From positions 1,922,001-1,986,000 of the forward strand of contig NZ_AP024881.1 in NCBI RefSeq assembly GCF_024347675.1: a stretch of DNA of 64,000 nt. The letters are read 5' to 3'. The notes beneath the pieces are model-generated. The model was not told where the DNA came from. It saw nothing but the letters and a program-made list of their open reading frames with translations, and searched no databases. The translations under genes were made by a program, and so were the position numbers. This DNA comes from Vibrio ishigakensis (GTDB lineage Bacteria > Pseudomonadota > Gammaproteobacteria > Enterobacterales > Vibrionaceae). Below are positions 1-9,095 of the stretch, one piece after another. Each line of letters starts with the position of its first letter. The stretch's first letter is position 1.

Positions 1-365
1 ATCAGCACCTTATCGCCTTCAACGATGGCGTCGGTGTGGATCTCTAGGGTATCCGTGCCGTACTCAAGCTCATAAGATTGACCAATAGTTGCACGAGGCA
101 ATTTACCTGGCTTGCGAACTGGCACAAAGCCTACACCTAGTTCTAATGCTAGTGGCGCGCCAAACAAGAAACCACGAGCCTCAGTACCAACAATCTTGGT
201 AAAGCCCATATCTTTGTATTTCTCAACCATGGCTTCGATGGTCGCTTTATATGCGGCCGCGTCTTCCATCAAACTGGTGACGTCGCGGAAAAGAATGCCT
301 GGTTTTGGATAGTCTGGGATAGATTTGATGCTTGCTTTGATCAGCGCTTGTTTTTCGCTATTCAT
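1..365 (-). CDS. apt: Adenine phosphoribosyltransferase, 3' end outside the window
   Basis: Salvages adenine to AMP using PRPP in the cytoplasm. The reverse strand reads from an ATG at 365 and gives [20 protein letters not shown], the typical Apt N-terminus, followed by a PGILFRDVT stretch, an EARGF motif and a [10 protein letters not shown] loop, all hallmarks of Apt. About 121 of roughly 180 residues are present. The C-terminal part, including the PRPP-binding loop, lies beyond position 1. A ybaN-type gene lies upstream, a pairing also found in enterobacteria. Identification is by family motifs; only the missing 3' part is uncertain. Confidence 0.93.
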   Translation of the reverse strand, partial: MNSEKQALIKASIKSIPDYPKPGILFRDVTSLMEDAAAYKATIEAMVEKYKDMGFTKIVGTEARGFLFGAPLALELGVGFVPVRKPGKLPRATIGQSYELEYGTDTLEIHTDAIVEGDKVL

Positions 366-427
366 AATAATTTCTTGTATCGGTGGGAACCACAGGTGAA
401 CATTGGATGACATCATACCATTTCACA

Positions 428-449
428 GCAAAGTTTGCGGAACAAACTT
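428..449 (-). terminator. Possible weak terminator after the ybaN-like gene
   Basis: A hairpin with 7-bp arms (AAGTTTG and CAAACTT) lies just past the stop codon of the ybaN-like gene. On the minus strand it is followed only by TGCTGT, not a proper U tract, so termination would be weak. It may instead be leader structure for apt. Confidence 0.3.
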
Positions 450-454
450 AGGGC

Positions 455-844
455 TTAATCACATTTGCTGGAGTTGGTTTCTGGTACTTGTATAAACCAG
501 GTCATGAGCAGTATAAAAATCACGCCAAGCAGGACTTTAACCCAGATTATTGGCGCCATAAAGATAGAAAAAGTGAAGCTGAGCACGATAAACACATAGG
601 CCTTTCGCTTTACACCCTTTTCAATGGAGCGAGACGCTCGCCAATTGATGATTATCGGGCCCACAGTCGGATGTGACAGCATTTTGTTATGCAGTCGAGT
701 CGACCCGCGCATATAGCAGGCGCTGGCGAGTAAGATAAACGGAGTGGTAGGAAGCAGAGGTAGCAAGATCCCGAGCAAGCCTAACCCTAGACTCACGCTA
801 CCTGCTGTAACCCACAATGCCTTGATCAAAACGATCCCCTTCAA
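455..844 (-). CDS. ybaN: YbaN-type inner membrane protein (DUF454)
   Basis: Small inner-membrane protein of 129 residues, the usual size for the DUF454/YbaN family, whose biochemical role is not established. The sequence shows the family pattern: an N-terminal membrane segment (about residues 8-40, GSVSLGLGLLGILLPLLPTTP), then a loop with CYMRGSTRLHNKMLSHPTVG and a WRASRSIEKGVKRKA basic stretch, then two more hydrophobic segments (about 80-120). The LPTTPF motif is characteristic. It lies upstream of apt on the same strand with a gap of about 90 bases. Family assignment is firm; function is unknown. Confidence 0.85.
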   Translation of the reverse strand: MKGIVLIKALWVTAGSVSLGLGLLGILLPLLPTTPFILLASACYMRGSTRLHNKMLSHPTVGPIIINWRASRSIEKGVKRKAYVFIVLSFTFSIFMAPIIWVKVLLGVIFILLMTWFIQVPETNSSKCD

Positions 845-904
845 ACTCTTTAGATGAGTAATCTAACCAAGCTGAAATCTGGGGTAAAGATCTATTTACA
901 GGCC

Positions 905-2002
905 TCAAGCACGGCAGTTTTGAATGATAAGCTGACAGCTACTTCCATCCATACTTTTCAATTTGAGGCTGTTGCTGTCGCTGGTACTCATAGGACAGGC
1001 GACATAATCTTTATCTTCAGAAGCACCAAGAAGTCGGCTTGGAGAGATATCAATACTGCCTTGGTCTGAACTCCAAACACAACCGATACCTGCGGCATGC
1101 ACTTTGAGCTTTTGGGATGGAAAGTCGATAAGGCCAATAACTGCGTTAAACGGTTTCGCGCAATCGGCAAACTGAATAGCCTTTGATACGTTCGCCACTA
1201 GATTGTCGATATGAAACAGTTGATCGTCTTGGCTACGGATATAATCGTTAAACAGGGCGCGGATCAGCAGCGTAGAAGAAACTGCCAGATCCCCTGCCAC
1301 ATTGGCATCAACAATGTAAAACAGGAACTGACCATTGATGTTCCAGGCGTAATCAAACACCAAAGGGACACGGTTAGGGTTTTGTAGGATACGGAAATTG
1401 AGCGCCCAATCCCCTTCACGGGTTCTAGGCTCTGGCAAAAGTGCCTGTAGAAGCTCGCGGGAGACGTCAGGATGTTGATGAAGGTAATCTAGGTGCCAAT
1501 GTAGTTCTTGGTCTTCTGGAAGCTCACCCTGCTCGTTTAAGCGAAACCATTGGCTAGAGAAATCTCTTTGCGCAAGTAGCGCATCTTGAGACTCTTTCAG
1601 GGTGCTAGCAACGGTTTTCAAAAGATGTGACGGGTCTACGATGGGTTTAGTGACGAAATCCTTAATACCGAACTTAAGTGCCTTAGCCACTACCGACATC
1701 TTGTCGGTACCGGAAACCACTATCATAGGAAGAGACGGATATTGATGACTCACCTCCTCCACAAACTCGATGCCATCTAATAGAGGCATTTCTATATCGC
1801 AGATAACTATGTCAGGAACCTGCGTGGTTAAGCTCTTTAAGCCCTCTAGGCCATTATCGGCTTCAGAGACATCGTAACCCTGCGACTCCAACAAAGAACG
1901 CACCAGAGCCCTGAAGACAGCATCGTCATCCAGAACTAAAACCTGTTTAGCTGCAATTTCTTGCTCCATCGGCAGCTCCGCTTCTACGCTCATTTGTTGC
2001 AC
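905..2002 (-). CDS. rssB: RssB-type response regulator
   Basis: Response regulator resembling RssB, the adaptor that delivers sigma-S to ClpXP in enterobacteria. An N-terminal receiver domain (about residues 20-140) has the acidic pocket LDDD, the phospho-acceptor Asp in VICDIEMPLLDG, and a conserved Lys in VTKP. The C-terminal half resembles a degenerate PP2C-like domain, with a FYIVDANVAG...LLIRALFN stretch that aligns by eye with the FYCLDVTRAG...LLLRALFN region of E. coli RssB. The GTG at 2002 is preferred because GGGG lies 6 bases upstream; the ATG at 1993 is too far from it. The gene is divergent from aphB. The sigma-S role is inferred from homology. Confidence 0.8.
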   Translation of the reverse strand: MQQMSVEAELPMEQEIAAKQVLVLDDDAVFRALVRSLLESQGYDVSEADNGLEGLKSLTTQVPDIVICDIEMPLLDGIEFVEEVSHQYPSLPMIVVSGTDKMSVVAKALKFGIKDFVTKPIVDPSHLLKTVASTLKESQDALLAQRDFSSQWFRLNEQGELPEDQELHWHLDYLHQHPDVSRELLQALLPEPRTREGDWALNFRILQNPNRVPLVFDYAWNINGQFLFYIVDANVAGDLAVSSTLLIRALFNDYIRSQDDQLFHIDNLVANVSKAIQFADCAKPFNAVIGLIDFPSQKLKVHAAGIGCVWSSDQGSIDISPSRLLGASEDKDYVACPMSTSDSNSLKLKSMDGSSCQLIIQNCRA

Positions 2003-2189
2003 GACTTACCCCTTAAGTTTACTTCATTCGCTTTAACCTTAGGTGTCAGACAATAGAATCTCAAAGATAATTCCTTTAAATTAGCGACAAATATGTAAAA
2101 CTAATTGATAATAAAAAGATATTTCCCCGATCCATATGCGATCAATTGATTAACTTAAGTGAGTGTATTTCAAGATCATGAAAGATACT

Positions 2190-3065
2190 ATGAAACTCGA
2201 TGACCTTAACTTGTTCCGCCAAGTAGTGGAGCATGGAAGCTATACAGCCACCTCTCGAGCGACACGAATTCCGGTGGCTACCATTACCCGCCGTATTCAA
2301 GCTCTGGAAGATGCCATCGACCTACGACTTTTGAATAGACACGCTCGCAAGCTAACCTTGACCGAGGCAGGTCAACGCTTCTATCAAGAATGCGGTCCCC
2401 TTCTAAAACAAATTTCTGCCTCTGCAGTTGAGCTCGGTGAAGAGTGTCGTGGTGCAGCAGGCCGTCTGCGTATCTCCACACCAGCAAACCTAACCAAGCG
2501 TATGCTGATGCCGATGTTCGAGAAGTTCATGAAAACCTACCCAGATATCCATCTGGATCTTTCTATGACTAACCGAGCTGACGAGCTGGATCCAACTGAG
2601 TGGGACATGATCTTCCGCGTTGGTCCTCAACGTGACTCTAACCTTATTGCTCGTAAGCTAACGGAAGTAAAAGACATCCTGGTTGCTAGCCCTGAGTATC
2701 TGCAAAACTCCTCAGCTTCTCTGCAGCACGCTGAAGACCTAGCAAACCACTCCCTTCTTAAAGGTCTGCCACTGACTCACTGGTCACTGGTGAACAACCA
2801 TGGCGAAACTGTGGTAAACAAGGCTAAGGGTCGCCTTGAAGCGTCTGACCTTAATGTAGTGCGTCACGCATGTTCAGCGGGCCTTGGTATCGGACTTGTG
2901 CCTGATGTGATGGTGACTCACCATGTTGCTGAGGGTAACCTAGTGCGCGTGCTTCCTGAGTGGGCAGCAAACCCGCGTGATATCTTCGTGCTATACAACC
3001 ACAAAGACCATATCCCAGAGAAGACTCGTCTACTTATCGACTTTATCCGCGACTACTTCGCATAA
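2190..3065 (+). CDS. aphB: LysR-family virulence regulator AphB
   Basis: LysR-type transcriptional regulator. In V. cholerae AphB works with AphA to activate tcpPH and also responds to low pH and oxygen. The N-terminus MKLDDLNLFRQVVEHGSYT matches V. cholerae AphB very closely, as do the winged-helix stretch IPVATITRRIQALED and RLLNRHARKLTLTEAG, and YNHKDH near the C-terminus. Starting at the ATG at 2190 gives 291 residues, the V. cholerae length. Upstream in-frame starts exist at 2163 (GTG) and 2178 (ATG). No tcp genes are present in this window, so the local targets are unknown; a housekeeping stress role is plausible. Confidence 0.92.
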   Translation: MKLDDLNLFRQVVEHGSYTATSRATRIPVATITRRIQALEDAIDLRLLNRHARKLTLTEAGQRFYQECGPLLKQISASAVELGEECRGAAGRLRISTPANLTKRMLMPMFEKFMKTYPDIHLDLSMTNRADELDPTEWDMIFRVGPQRDSNLIARKLTEVKDILVASPEYLQNSSASLQHAEDLANHSLLKGLPLTHWSLVNNHGETVVNKAKGRLEASDLNVVRHACSAGLGIGLVPDVMVTHHVAEGNLVRVLPEWAANPRDIFVLYNHKDHIPEKTRLLIDFIRDYFA

Positions 3066-3077
3066 GTCTTTAAGCAT

Positions 3078-3110
3078 AAAAAAACCCAGCTCTGGCAGCT
3101 GGGTTTTTTA
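3078..3110. terminator. Bidirectional intrinsic terminator between aphB and purF
   Basis: Hairpin with CCCAGCT / AGCTGGG arms flanked by an A run on the left and a T run on the right, so it can act on both strands. It lies 13 bases after the aphB stop and 20 bases beyond the convergent purF stop. Confidence 0.9.
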
Positions 3111-3129
3111 GTATCTATATATGGCTAAA

Positions 3130-4644
3130 TTAAGCTTCGTTATACAGCTCTAGGTTAGCGAGGTCTTGCGCGATATCACGCTGAAGTTTTGCATCGTCAG
3201 AGCGAAGAGAGTCTAGGTACTCAAGATACTCCTGGTCTACATCGCCAGTTACGTAGTGACCGCTAAATACAGACGCTTCAAATTCTTTAATATCTGGGTT
3301 GCCTTCACCTACCGCAGATACTAGGTCTTCGATAGTTTGGAACATCAGACCATCAGCACCAATCATATTCGCAATCTCATCGACTTCACGACCGTGAGCG
3401 ATTAGCTCGTTAGCACTTGGCATATCGATACCGTAAACGTTCGGGAAACGAACCTCAGGCGCTGCAGAAACGATGTAAACCTTGTTTGCACCAGAATCAC
3501 GAGCCATATCGATGATCTGCTCTGAAGTAGTACCGCGAACGATAGAGTCATCTACTAGAAGAACGTTCTTGCCCTTGAACTCAGAACGGATAGCGTTCAG
3601 CTTACGGCGCACAGACTTCTTACGCTGGGTTTGACCAGGCATGATGAAGGTACGACCAACATAACGGTTCTTCACGAAACCTTGGCGATATGGCTTGTCG
3701 ATGATCTGAGCGATCTGAAGCGCGATATCACAAGACGTCTCTGGGATAGGAATTACCACATCGATATCTAGGTCATCCCACTCTTGCTTGATCTTCTCAC
3801 CCAGTTTCTTACCCATCTCTACGCGAGCGGCATAAACAGAAACCTTGTCGATGAAAGAGTCAGGACGCGCAAAGTAAACGAACTCAAAGATACATGGGTT
3901 CAGTTGAGGATTCTTCGCACACTGCTTAGTTGCGATCTCACCATCAAAAGTGATGTAAACCGCTTCACCCGGTGCGATGTCACGCATGAAGTCAAAACCA
4001 ACTGCATCTAACGCTACAGACTCAGACGCCACCATGTATTCGGTCTTACCGTCTACATCGCGCTTACCAAGACAAAGAGGACGAATGCCGTTAGGGTCAC
4101 GGAAAGCCACCATGCCTTGACCGATGATCATTGCAGATACTGCGTAAGCACCCTTTACTGTCTCGTGAACGCGCTCAACCGCTTCAAAAACCTCTTCTTT
4201 GGTTAACTTAAGGCTCTTAGTCATATCGATGTTATGAGCTAGAACGTTTAGCAGAACCTCAGAGTCAGAAGTCGTATTTACGTGACGACGGTCTTGTTCA
4301 AACAGACGCTGACGAACTTCTTCTGCGTTGGTCAGGTTGCCGTTATGTGCAAGGGTGATACCAAATGGCGAGTTCACATAGAAAGGCTGTGCTTCAGACG
4401 CACTTGAACTGCCTGCAGTTGGGTAACGAACGTGACCGATACCTACTGTGCCTTGAAGACGCTGCATGTGTTTTGCTTCGAACACATCTTTAACTAGACC
4501 GTTCGCTTTACGCAGACGAAAACGATTGCTATCTATGGTAATAATACCCGCAGCATCTTGGCCGCGGTGTTGTAGCACGGTTAGTGCATCATAAATAGCC
4601 TGATTGACAGGGGTTGTGCCCACAATCCCAACAATACCACACAT
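3130..4644 (-). CDS. purF: Amidophosphoribosyltransferase
   Basis: First committed step of purine synthesis: PRPP plus glutamine gives phosphoribosylamine. At 504 residues it has the normal length. It begins MCGIVGIVG, with the catalytic Cys right after the initiator Met, so maturation only needs Met removal. The Ntn-type glutaminase domain spans about 1-235 and the phosphoribosyltransferase domain follows, with the PRPP loop [14 protein letters not shown] near residues 360-375. cvpA lies 31 bases upstream on the same strand and a PurR box precedes cvpA, giving the cvpA-purF operon known from E. coli. Confidence 0.98.
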   Translation of the reverse strand: MCGIVGIVGTTPVNQAIYDALTVLQHRGQDAAGIITIDSNRFRLRKANGLVKDVFEAKHMQRLQGTVGIGHVRYPTAGSSSASEAQPFYVNSPFGITLAHNGNLTNAEEVRQRLFEQDRRHVNTTSDSEVLLNVLAHNIDMTKSLKLTKEEVFEAVERVHETVKGAYAVSAMIIGQGMVAFRDPNGIRPLCLGKRDVDGKTEYMVASESVALDAVGFDFMRDIAPGEAVYITFDGEIATKQCAKNPQLNPCIFEFVYFARPDSFIDKVSVYAARVEMGKKLGEKIKQEWDDLDIDVVIPIPETSCDIALQIAQIIDKPYRQGFVKNRYVGRTFIMPGQTQRKKSVRRKLNAIRSEFKGKNVLLVDDSIVRGTTSEQIIDMARDSGANKVYIVSAAPEVRFPNVYGIDMPSANELIAHGREVDEIANMIGADGLMFQTIEDLVSAVGEGNPDIKEFEASVFSGHYVTGDVDQEYLEYLDSLRSDDAKLQRDIAQDLANLELYNEA

Positions 4645-4675
4645 GTCTTTACCCTCAGTATTGACCTATTTCGCT

Positions 4676-5173
4676 TTATACCACGCCGGATAAAAAGCTA
4701 GACGTTTGTTTCAAATGTTCAAAAAACGGGGCTATGATTCGACTGAATTCAGGGATCAGTTGCGACTGACGCCACCAATCCGAACTTGGCAAGCTAGTGA
4801 AGGCATCCATAAAGAACAATACAGCCGCCACAACTAGCACACCTCTTAGGGAGCCAAAGACCACCCCTAAGACTCTGTCGGTACCCGACAGCCCGGTTTT
4901 TTGAACCAACTGGGCAATAACATAGTTGACCACCGCGCCGACAACCAAGGTAGCGATGAAAAGCGCGCCTACTGCCGCACCATTTCGCACCATGTCATCT
5001 TGGATATTAGTAAAGTAAACCGCGAGCTTGGCGTAGTATTGGCTGGCTATAAAAAAGGCACCAAACCAAATCACCAAAGAGAGCGCTTCCTTAACAAATC
5101 CTCGAACTAAACTGATCAGCGCAGATAAACCGATCACACCTAAAATTGTAAAATCTACCCAGTTCATGAGCAT
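4676..5173 (-). CDS. cvpA: CvpA family membrane protein
   Basis: Integral inner-membrane protein of 165 residues, known from E. coli as required for colicin V production and linked there to envelope stress. Four hydrophobic segments are visible (about 5-20, 28-45, 65-88 and 100-122). The N-terminal WVDFTILGVIGLSALISLVRGFVKEALSL pattern is typical of the family. Two ATGs compete, at 5173 and 5167; the sequence GAGGAAGTA precedes the first, which is slightly close, and is a little far from the second, which matches the E. coli N-terminus better. Co-transcription with purF is inferred from the shared PurR-controlled promoter. Confidence 0.9.
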   Translation of the reverse strand: MLMNWVDFTILGVIGLSALISLVRGFVKEALSLVIWFGAFFIASQYYAKLAVYFTNIQDDMVRNGAAVGALFIATLVVGAVVNYVIAQLVQKTGLSGTDRVLGVVFGSLRGVLVVAAVLFFMDAFTSLPSSDWWRQSQLIPEFSRIIAPFFEHLKQTSSFLSGVV

Positions 5174-5194
5174 TACTTCCTCATGTTGGCGCGC

Positions 5195-5231
5195 ATTCTA
5201 ACAGAAAAATGCGCGACGCAAACGTTTTCTT
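5195..5231 (-). promoter_or_regulatory. PurR operator and promoter of cvpA-purF
   Basis: Positions 5216-5231 read ACGCAAACGTTTTCTT, essentially the PurR consensus, ending right at the dedD stop codon. On the minus strand a -10 hexamer TAGAAT (5195-5200) lies 16 bases from TTTGCG, so the operator overlaps the -35 region, as expected for hypoxanthine/guanine-dependent repression by PurR. The site is seen directly; the regulation is inferred from E. coli. Confidence 0.85.
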
Positions 5232-5806
5232 TATGGATTTAGTGGCTTAAATGTTTGAATCTGACCATTTAGGCCAGTAATTTTTTTCAGCTCAGGCAAC
5301 TGAGACTCTAGCTTGGAGCGGGAAACGTCAGGTCCGACAATTACTCGAGAAAGGTCCTTATCTTTTTTCACGTTGGCTTGAAAACCACGACTGCGAAGAT
5401 CTTTAACCATGGTTGCCGCATTCTCTGCATTGCGAAGCGCGACTAGCTGAATGATATAAGCACCATCTTGATACTGGTTGCGCTCAGGCACTTCACGCTC
5501 TTTAACCTCAACCACTTCTACAGGTTTAGATTCTATCTTCACCGTCTGTTTTGGCGCTTCAGGCTCTGGTGTAGATTCCTGTATCACCTCTTCAACTGGA
5601 CTCGGTGGCAAGCTCACGTCTTCTTCAACCGGCTCTAGCACCTCAAAAGACTCAACCTCAGACTCCAGTTCAGGCTTGATCGGGATAGCAACAAACTCCT
5701 CTTTATAATGGAGCTTCTGTCCATCTAGAACATCCGGCAGGACGATTACACCCACAGCCACTAAAACTATGGTTCCAACTAAACGGCTTTGGAACTTACT
5801 TGCCAT
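5231..5806 (-). CDS. dedD: SPOR-domain division protein DedD
   Basis: Bitopic inner-membrane division protein; its periplasmic SPOR domain binds denuded peptidoglycan at the septum. The 191 residues show a short cytoplasmic start, one membrane segment (about 9-27, LVGTIVLVAVGVIVLP), a long acidic and proline-rich linker (about 40-110), and a C-terminal SPOR domain (about 115-188, starting AYIIQLVALRNAENA). It overlaps folC by 11 bases and lies upstream of cvpA, the same order as in E. coli. Role at the septum is inferred from the family. Confidence 0.9.
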   Translation of the reverse strand: MASKFQSRLVGTIVLVAVGVIVLPDVLDGQKLHYKEEFVAIPIKPELESEVESFEVLEPVEEDVSLPPSPVEEVIQESTPEPEAPKQTVKIESKPVEVVEVKEREVPERNQYQDGAYIIQLVALRNAENAATMVKDLRSRGFQANVKKDKDLSRVIVGPDVSRSKLESQLPELKKITGLNGQIQTFKPLNP

Positions 5807-7070
5807 TTGAACTCCTTGTTTGCCAATACTCTAATACTGCGCCAACCGTGAAAAATGAACCCAGCACTAATACTACATCCTCTTTGCTAGCGGACGATAA
5901 AGCCGCATTGAATGCATCGATCGGATTATCAAATTCTGGGGTATCAGATGAGAGGTGCTGACTTAATTCACTGGCGCTGGCCGCTCGAGGGCCCTCTAGC
6001 GACGCGGGATACCAGATAGGATCACACGCCTTTAATTCTTCTAGGGTAGCTTCTACGTCTTTATCGTGAAGCATACCTATCACAGCATGCAGCTTTTTAT
6101 CGCCATAACGCTGTTTAACTTGCTTGACCAGATACTCGGCCGAATGCGGGTTGTGTGCCACATCCAAGATAATGGTCGGTTCACTACCAAGCTTCTGCAT
6201 ACGTCCTGCAAGGTTTGCCTCTTCTAGCCCTTTAACCACATTCACATCGGTTATATCCAGCTCGGATACACCAAGTGCCATCAATGCGGTAGCGGCGTTT
6301 GCCAATGGAAGATTTGGAAGTGGCAGGTCATTCAGATCGAAGCTTCCAGATTGCCAATGCCAACGCTCGCCATCTTGCTTATAGCTGTACTGGTATTCCA
6401 CCTGATACAAGGGCGCCCCTATGTCATCGGCATGCGCGGCAACCGTCATCGGCGCATCAGGCTGACCACAAATAGCAGGCTTGCCACTGCGGAAGATGCC
6501 GGCTTTTTCAAAACCAATCACATTGATGTCATCACCGAGCCAGTCCACATGGTCTACAGCCAAGCTAGTGATAACGGAGACATCGTGGTCAACGATATTG
6601 GTGGCATCGAGCCGACCGCCCAAACCCACTTCAAGCAGGACCACATCGACCTGCTGCTGTTGGAAAAGATGCAGCCCAGCTAAGGTCGCTATCTCAAAGA
6701 AACTAAGACTGGTTTCACCACGAAGGGATTCAATGTAATCAAAGGCATCAACATGATGCTGATCGCTAAGTTCTTCGCCATTGATGCGAACGCGTTCGTT
6801 GTAACGAATCAGGTGGGGGGAGCTGTATACGCCTACCTTGTAACCAGCATCTAGTAAGATAGCTTCCATGATGGCACAGGTCGAACCCTTACCATTAGTA
6901 CCGGCAACGGTAATCACCTTAGGTGCGGGTTTAGTAAGGCTAGGATTGGCTCGCTTGGCAACCTCAGTAATGCGGTCTAGGCCAAGGTCGATGGCGGTGG
7001 AATGAATGGATTGCAAATAATCAAGCCACACCGATAGTGGCGATGTGGCTTGTGGACGTTGAGAACTCAT
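5796..7070 (-). CDS. folC: Folylpolyglutamate/dihydrofolate synthase
   Basis: Adds glutamate to dihydropteroate and extends polyglutamate tails on folates, using ATP in the cytoplasm. Normal length at 424 residues. The Mur-ligase-type P-loop AGTNGKGSTCAIME is near residue 57, followed by SPHLIRYNERVRING and LEVGLGGRLDATN, both FolC signatures. A C-terminal Mur-ligase domain contains ILDVAHNPHS. It is followed by dedD with an 11-base overlap and preceded by accD with a 38-base gap, so translational coupling with dedD is likely. Confidence 0.96.
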   Translation of the reverse strand: MSSQRPQATSPLSVWLDYLQSIHSTAIDLGLDRITEVAKRANPSLTKPAPKVITVAGTNGKGSTCAIMEAILLDAGYKVGVYSSPHLIRYNERVRINGEELSDQHHVDAFDYIESLRGETSLSFFEIATLAGLHLFQQQQVDVVLLEVGLGGRLDATNIVDHDVSVITSLAVDHVDWLGDDINVIGFEKAGIFRSGKPAICGQPDAPMTVAAHADDIGAPLYQVEYQYSYKQDGERWHWQSGSFDLNDLPLPNLPLANAATALMALGVSELDITDVNVVKGLEEANLAGRMQKLGSEPTIILDVAHNPHSAEYLVKQVKQRYGDKKLHAVIGMLHDKDVEATLEELKACDPIWYPASLEGPRAASASELSQHLSSDTPEFDNPIDAFNAALSSASKEDVVLVLGSFFTVGAVLEYWQTRSSNGK

Positions 7071-7108
7071 CTATCTACGCAAAGCTTGGGATAATGAGTA
7101 CTACTTTA

Positions 7109-8032
7109 CTATTTTTCTTTAGCAACTGGTACTTCGTATTCAGGCTCTTTTTCACCTTGAGATACAGGTACTACCATTGGCGAGCTGTGTTGGGTCAACT
7201 TGGCGATGATACCACCCACACGCTGGCGCATTTCACGGCGATCAACGATCATATCGATAGCACCGTGCTCCAGCAGGAATTCACTGGTTTGGAAGCCCTC
7301 TGGTAGGTCTTCACGTACCGTTTGCTCGATTACACGACGACCAGCAAAACCGATTACTGCGCGTGGCTCACCGATGTTGATGTCACCCAGCATAGCGAAG
7401 CTTGCTGATACACCACCCATAGTTGGGTCAGTCATTACCGAGATAAACGGTAGGCCTTTGTTCGACAGACGCTCAAGAGCGGCACTGGTTTTCGCCATCT
7501 GCATAAGAGACATCAGCGCCTCCTGCATACGTGCACCGCCACTTGCTGAGAAGCACACAAGGCCACAGTTGTTTTCGATAGCCGCTTCTACTGCGCGAAC
7601 AAAACGAGCACCTACAACCGAACCCATTGAGCCGCCCATGAATTTGAACTCCATGGCACAGGCAACGATAGGCATGCCCATAAGCTGGCCTTTCATAGCG
7701 ATAAGCGCGTCTTTTTCGCCACTGCTCTTCTGATAGGTAGAGATACGGTCTTTATAACGCTTAGTATCTTTAAACTTCAGTTTGTCTTTAGGCTCTAGCT
7801 CTGTGCCTAGCTCTTCACGACCATCTTTATCTAGGAAGCTGTCTAGTCGTGCGCGCGCACCGATGCGCATGTGATGATCACACTTAGGACATACTTCTAG
7901 ATTACGTTGCAACTCTGCTTGATACAGCACTTGCTCGCATGAAGTACATTTAGTCCATACCCCTTCTGGGATACTTGCCTTACGAGACGATGAAATGCTG
8001 CTTTTGTTAAATATCTTCTCAAGCCAACTCAT
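7109..8032 (-). CDS. accD: Acetyl-CoA carboxylase carboxyltransferase beta subunit
   Basis: With AccA it transfers the carboxyl group from biotin to acetyl-CoA, giving malonyl-CoA for fatty-acid synthesis. The 307 residues start MSWLEKIF. A four-Cys zinc ribbon (CTSC ... CPKC, about residues 29-51) precedes the carboxyltransferase core, where [28 protein letters not shown] and [12 protein letters not shown] are conserved motifs. The C-terminal tail is low-complexity and charged. It belongs to the truA-accD-folC-dedD block, though the 193-base gap to truA leaves room for its own promoter. Confidence 0.97.
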   Translation of the reverse strand: MSWLEKIFNKSSISSSRKASIPEGVWTKCTSCEQVLYQAELQRNLEVCPKCDHHMRIGARARLDSFLDKDGREELGTELEPKDKLKFKDTKRYKDRISTYQKSSGEKDALIAMKGQLMGMPIVACAMEFKFMGGSMGSVVGARFVRAVEAAIENNCGLVCFSASGGARMQEALMSLMQMAKTSAALERLSNKGLPFISVMTDPTMGGVSASFAMLGDINIGEPRAVIGFAGRRVIEQTVREDLPEGFQTSEFLLEHGAIDMIVDRREMRQRVGGIIAKLTQHSSPMVVPVSQGEKEPEYEVPVAKEK

Positions 8033-8225
8033 GAAAGACCTTTTTCTTTGAGCTCCCGTCCTTTAGACAAGAGGTGAACAATTTGCAAGGATTAAACCAT
8101 ATATCCACATCAGTGTAGATAAAAAACTGGTTGTACCTATCAGAATATGGTTAAAATTTGACTCATTTTGGGGTCGATTGTTGCCAAAATGGTACCTAAC
8201 TCACCTTTGGGGCAAGTTGTAAAAA

Positions 8226-9017
8226 TTAAAGTTCCTCAGGAAGGAACAGTGGCCCCATCGGCGCCTGTGGAATACCAAACTGCTCTGGGTAATCCACACT
8301 CACCAAATAGAGGCCTTCAGCCTTGGCGGTAGCTCCGGCAAGCTTTCTGTCTTTTTGCTCCAGAAGCCATTTCATCCAAGTTGTTGGTTGCTCTCCGCGC
8401 CCTACTACAAGAAGGCTACCCACTATGTTTCGCACCATATGGTGCACGAAGGCATTGGCCTTGATATCCACCACAACATAGTGATTATGACGAGTCACAT
8501 TAATGTGCATCATATTGCGAAACGGACTTAGAGATTGGCAGTATGCAGCGCGAAATGAGGTGAAATCATTCTCACCAAGCAAGAACTGGGCAGCTTCGTG
8601 CATCTTCTCAACATCAAGCTCACCATGATAGTGGCTCACGCCCTTGCCTAGAATTGCCGGACGCAGTGCATGGTTAAAGATGACATAACGATAGCGACGT
8701 GCAGTAGCACTAAATCGAGCATGAAACTCTTCGTCAACCTCAACAGCCCAGCGCACAGCGATATCCTTAGGAAGGTTGGCATTAACGCCCATCTGCCATG
8801 CCACCAGCTTACGCTTAGATTCGGTATCAAAGTGAACCACCTGCCCTGTGCCGTGCACGCCCGCGTCGGTGCGACCTGCACACTGAACCTCGACCGGATG
8901 GTTAGCCACCGCTGTAAGCGCCCTCTCTAATCGCTCTTGCACAGAATCGAATTCATTCTGTCTTTGCCAGCCGTAGTAACGTGAGCCGTCGTATTCAATA
9001 CCTAGGGCAATTCTCAT
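8226..9017 (-). CDS. truA: tRNA pseudouridine(38-40) synthase
   Basis: Makes pseudouridine at positions 38-40 of the anticodon stem-loop of several tRNAs. The sequence begins [20 protein letters not shown], typical of TruA, and contains the catalytic Asp in [17 protein letters not shown] (about residue 52) and the C-terminal [14 protein letters not shown] segment. Length 263 is normal. It lies between the fimV-like gene and accD, as in enterobacteria and other vibrios. Confidence 0.97.
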   Translation of the reverse strand: MRIALGIEYDGSRYYGWQRQNEFDSVQERLERALTAVANHPVEVQCAGRTDAGVHGTGQVVHFDTESKRKLVAWQMGVNANLPKDIAVRWAVEVDEEFHARFSATARRYRYVIFNHALRPAILGKGVSHYHGELDVEKMHEAAQFLLGENDFTSFRAAYCQSLSPFRNMMHINVTRHNHYVVVDIKANAFVHHMVRNIVGSLLVVGRGEQPTTWMKWLLEQKDRKLAGATAKAEGLYLVSVDYPEQFGIPQAPMGPLFLPEEL

Positions 9018-9095
9018 CTATTTGATACTCTTTAAGGCCTGCCGACCGATGTAAAATGGGCGAGCAGTATAAACCAAGCTCTGATTGCTCTCAAA

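Noticed and set aside
7200-7733. 177-codon open frame opposite accD
   Set aside because: Antisense shadow of the well-supported accD coding region, with no ribosome-binding site or family match.
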